From Jiangella alba (GTDB taxonomy: Bacteria > Actinomycetota > Actinomycetes > Jiangellales > Jiangellaceae): a stretch of DNA of 64,000 bases. The position numbers and the translations under genes were made by a program. Shown piece by piece: positions 62,737 through 64,000 of this stretch (its first letter is position 1; each line of letters begins with the position of its first letter). The stretch lies in NCBI RefSeq assembly GCF_900106035.1, contig NZ_FNUC01000003.1, forward strand, positions 2,225,501 through 2,289,500, written 5' to 3'. Under the pieces are notes generated by a model, which had not been told where the DNA came from, ran no database searches, and worked only from the letters and a program-made list of their open reading frames with translations.

Positions 62737-63524
62737 TGGCGAAGCCGCGCTTCACCGTCGTGGCGCGCGGCTACGACCGCGCCCAGGTCGATGCGCACTG
62801 CACGCGCATCGAGGCGACGCTGGCGGGGACGGCGGGCACGCTCGCGATCACCGCGGCGGAGGCGGTGAACCCGACGTTCGCCATCGTGCTGCGCGGCTAC
62901 GACCACCACGAGGTCGAGGCGTGGGTGCGCGCCCGCGCCGAGCTGCTCCCCGGCGCCGGTGCGCCCGCCCCGTCCGCCTCCGTCGTCCAGCCGCCCGGGC
63001 AGGTGCCGGGCGCCCGGTTCCTGGTCGTTCGGTTGCGTGAGGGGTACGACATCGGCGAGGTCGACGCGTTCGTCGAGCGGATCCGGAACGGCGCGGGGTC
63101 GCTGACCGCCGACGAGGTGAACGCCGTCCAGTTCACGACCGTGCGGCTGCGGGCCGGCTACGACATGCAGGCCGTCGACGAGTACCTGGACGCGGTGGCC
63201 GCGCAGGTGCGCCCCGCAGCTCCGTCCACTGCTCCGGAGTCGACCACGACGGACTGGCGCGAGGCGGTGAACGCGCGGTACGAGCTGCTGAAGGTCGCCG
63301 AACGGCCGGCCGGGGACCGGTTCCGGACCGTGCGGCTGGGGGAGGGCTACGACCTCGGCGAGGTGGACACGTTCGTCGACCACGTCCGCGCGACGCTGGC
63401 CACGAGCCTGACCGCCGCCGAGGTGCGGGCGGCCGAGTTCACCACCGTCCGGCTGCGCGAGGGCTACGACATGCAGACGGTCGACGAGTGGCTCGCCGCG
63501 GTCGCGGCCGCCACCCGGGGCTGA
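62736..63524 (+). CDS. Protein made of six DivIVA-type N-terminal repeats
   Basis: 262 residues containing six copies of the short DivIVA membrane-targeting unit (F-x-T/V-V-R-L-R-x-GYD-x-x-x-VD-x-F/Y-L). The GYD cores are at residues 12, 54, 103, 141, 204 and 243. No coiled coil follows any of them, unlike true DivIVA/Wag31. Copies 3 and 5 (GYDIGEVDAFV, GYDLGEVDTFV) and copies 4 and 6 (GYDMQAVDEYL, GYDMQTVDEWL) resemble each other, so the protein probably grew by duplicating pairs. A role in binding curved membrane is inferred only. ATG overlaps the previous stop. Confidence 0.85.
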   Translation: MAKPRFTVVARGYDRAQVDAHCTRIEATLAGTAGTLAITAAEAVNPTFAIVLRGYDHHEVEAWVRARAELLPGAGAPAPSASVVQPPGQVPGARFLVVRLREGYDIGEVDAFVERIRNGAGSLTADEVNAVQFTTVRLRAGYDMQAVDEYLDAVAAQVRPAAPSTAPESTTTDWREAVNARYELLKVAERPAGDRFRTVRLGEGYDLGEVDTFVDHVRATLATSLTAAEVRAAEFTTVRLREGYDMQTVDEWLAAVAAATRG

Positions 63525-63532
63525 GCCGGCGG

Positions 63533-64000
63533 TCAGTGCGTCCGCGCGGTCGTCAGCTCGATCAGCTGCGACAGCGCCTTCCGGCCGTCCTCGGTGACGT
63601 CGGCCGAGTCGAGGGTGCTGCGGGCGTCCGCGACCAGGTCGGTGACCAGCGCCTCCACCCGCTCCAGCGCACCCGTCCCGACCAGCACGTCGCGCAGCGC
63701 CGTCACGCCGTCGAGGTCCAGCGCGGGGTCGCCGAGCCGCGCGCCGACGAGCGCCGCCTGCTCGGCCGACGCCCGCTCCAGCGCGTACGCGACCAGCAGC
63801 GTCCGCTTGCCCTCGCGCAGGTCGTCGCCGGTGGGCTTGCCGGTGCGGTCCGGGTCGCCGAAGACGCCGAGGACGTCGTCGCGCAGCTGGAAGGCCTCGC
63901 CGAGAGCCGCGCCGAACCGCCGGTACGACGCCAGCAGCGGCTCCGGCGCACCGGCCAGCGCGCCGCCGATGACCAGCGGGTGCTCGACGGAGTAGCGTGC
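63533..64000 (-). CDS. Polyprenyl (geranylgeranyl-type) diphosphate synthase, C-terminal part
   Basis: Truncated by the right edge; about 155 C-terminal residues are visible. AFQLRDDVLGVFGDPDRTGK contains the second aspartate-rich motif of trans-prenyltransferases (here DDVLGVFGD), followed by GDDLREGKRTLLVAYAL, also conserved. It builds isoprenoid diphosphates for carotenoids, quinones or lipids. Converges with the DivIVA-repeat gene eight bases away. Confidence 0.92.
   Translation of the reverse strand, partial: ARYSVEHPLVIGGALAGAPEPLLASYRRFGAALGEAFQLRDDVLGVFGDPDRTGKPTGDDLREGKRTLLVAYALERASAEQAALVGARLGDPALDLDGVTALRDVLVGTGALERVEALVTDLVADARSTLDSADVTEDGRKALSQLIELTTARTH

Overview
The window is high-GC actinobacterial chromosome. 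This is shown by strong GC3 codon bias, an mIHF gene (mihF) beside gmk-rpoZ-coaBC-metK-priA, an actinobacterial PyrR-binding leader in front of the pyr operon, a deazaflavin (F420)-type nitroreductase-like gene, FabG-FabI, a DUF3099 protein and many start codons placed six bases after a -10 box, as in leaderless mRNAs. A Jiangella-like or related actinomycete is my best guess, but that is an inference from gene content only.

Layout. 1-345: a flavodoxin-like remnant running off the left edge and tRNA-Leu(GAG). 546-8454: a complete respiratory nitrate reductase operon narGHJI plus the transporter narK. 8485-15129: a secreted SH3-repeat protein, a candidate 6C-type small RNA, an ArsR/SRPBCC pair, two MFS exporters, an ECF42-type sigma factor with its DGPF partner, and a deazaflavin-dependent oxidoreductase. 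15228-18915: MoxR/CoxD, CoxE-like VWA, XdhC/CoxF and MocA-like genes, an accessory set for a molybdenum hydroxylase whose structural genes are not in the window. 18993-20892: an inserted RloA/RloB-like ATPase-Toprim pair with a frameshifted rloB. 20898-26380: allFGH-like genes (oxamate carbamoyltransferase type), divergent from a PucR regulator. 26406-30987: small hypothetical genes, an RpiR pseudogene, a SnoaL-fused ECF sigma factor and small enzymes.

31083-40838 is the pyrimidine operon (small acidic ORF, PyrR RNA element, pyrR-pyrB-pyrC-carA-carB-pyrD-pyrF), with a 24-bp minisatellite at the 3' end of pyrR and a perfect 52-bp palindrome before carA. 41024-48108 is the housekeeping block mihF-gmk-rpoZ-coaBC-metK-(serine hydrolase)-priA. 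48269-55308 holds an orphan ECF-type ATPase, a YpfJ-type metalloprotease, an ABC-F protein, a small HTH protein, an ABC exporter and an SDR enzyme. 55341-64000 holds a GH15 trehalase-like enzyme, SURF1, a 161-bp element bounded by 17-bp inverted repeats, moaA, DUF3099, dodecin, FabG-FabI, an S33 peptidase, a protein made of six DivIVA-type repeats, and the C-terminal end of a polyprenyl diphosphate synthase.

How the genes fit together. Molybdenum enzymes recur: nitrate reductase needs molybdopterin (moaA is present at 58130), and coxDEF-mocA-like genes mature a xanthine/CO dehydrogenase-type enzyme. The allFGH-PucR block next to XdhC/MocA suggests one purine or allantoin breakdown locus that has been split by the RloAB insertion. 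The candidates I find most worth checking are this split locus, the rloB frameshift, the 52-bp palindrome between pyrC and carA, the six-repeat DivIVA protein and the 161-bp inverted-repeat element at the SURF1/moaA promoter region.
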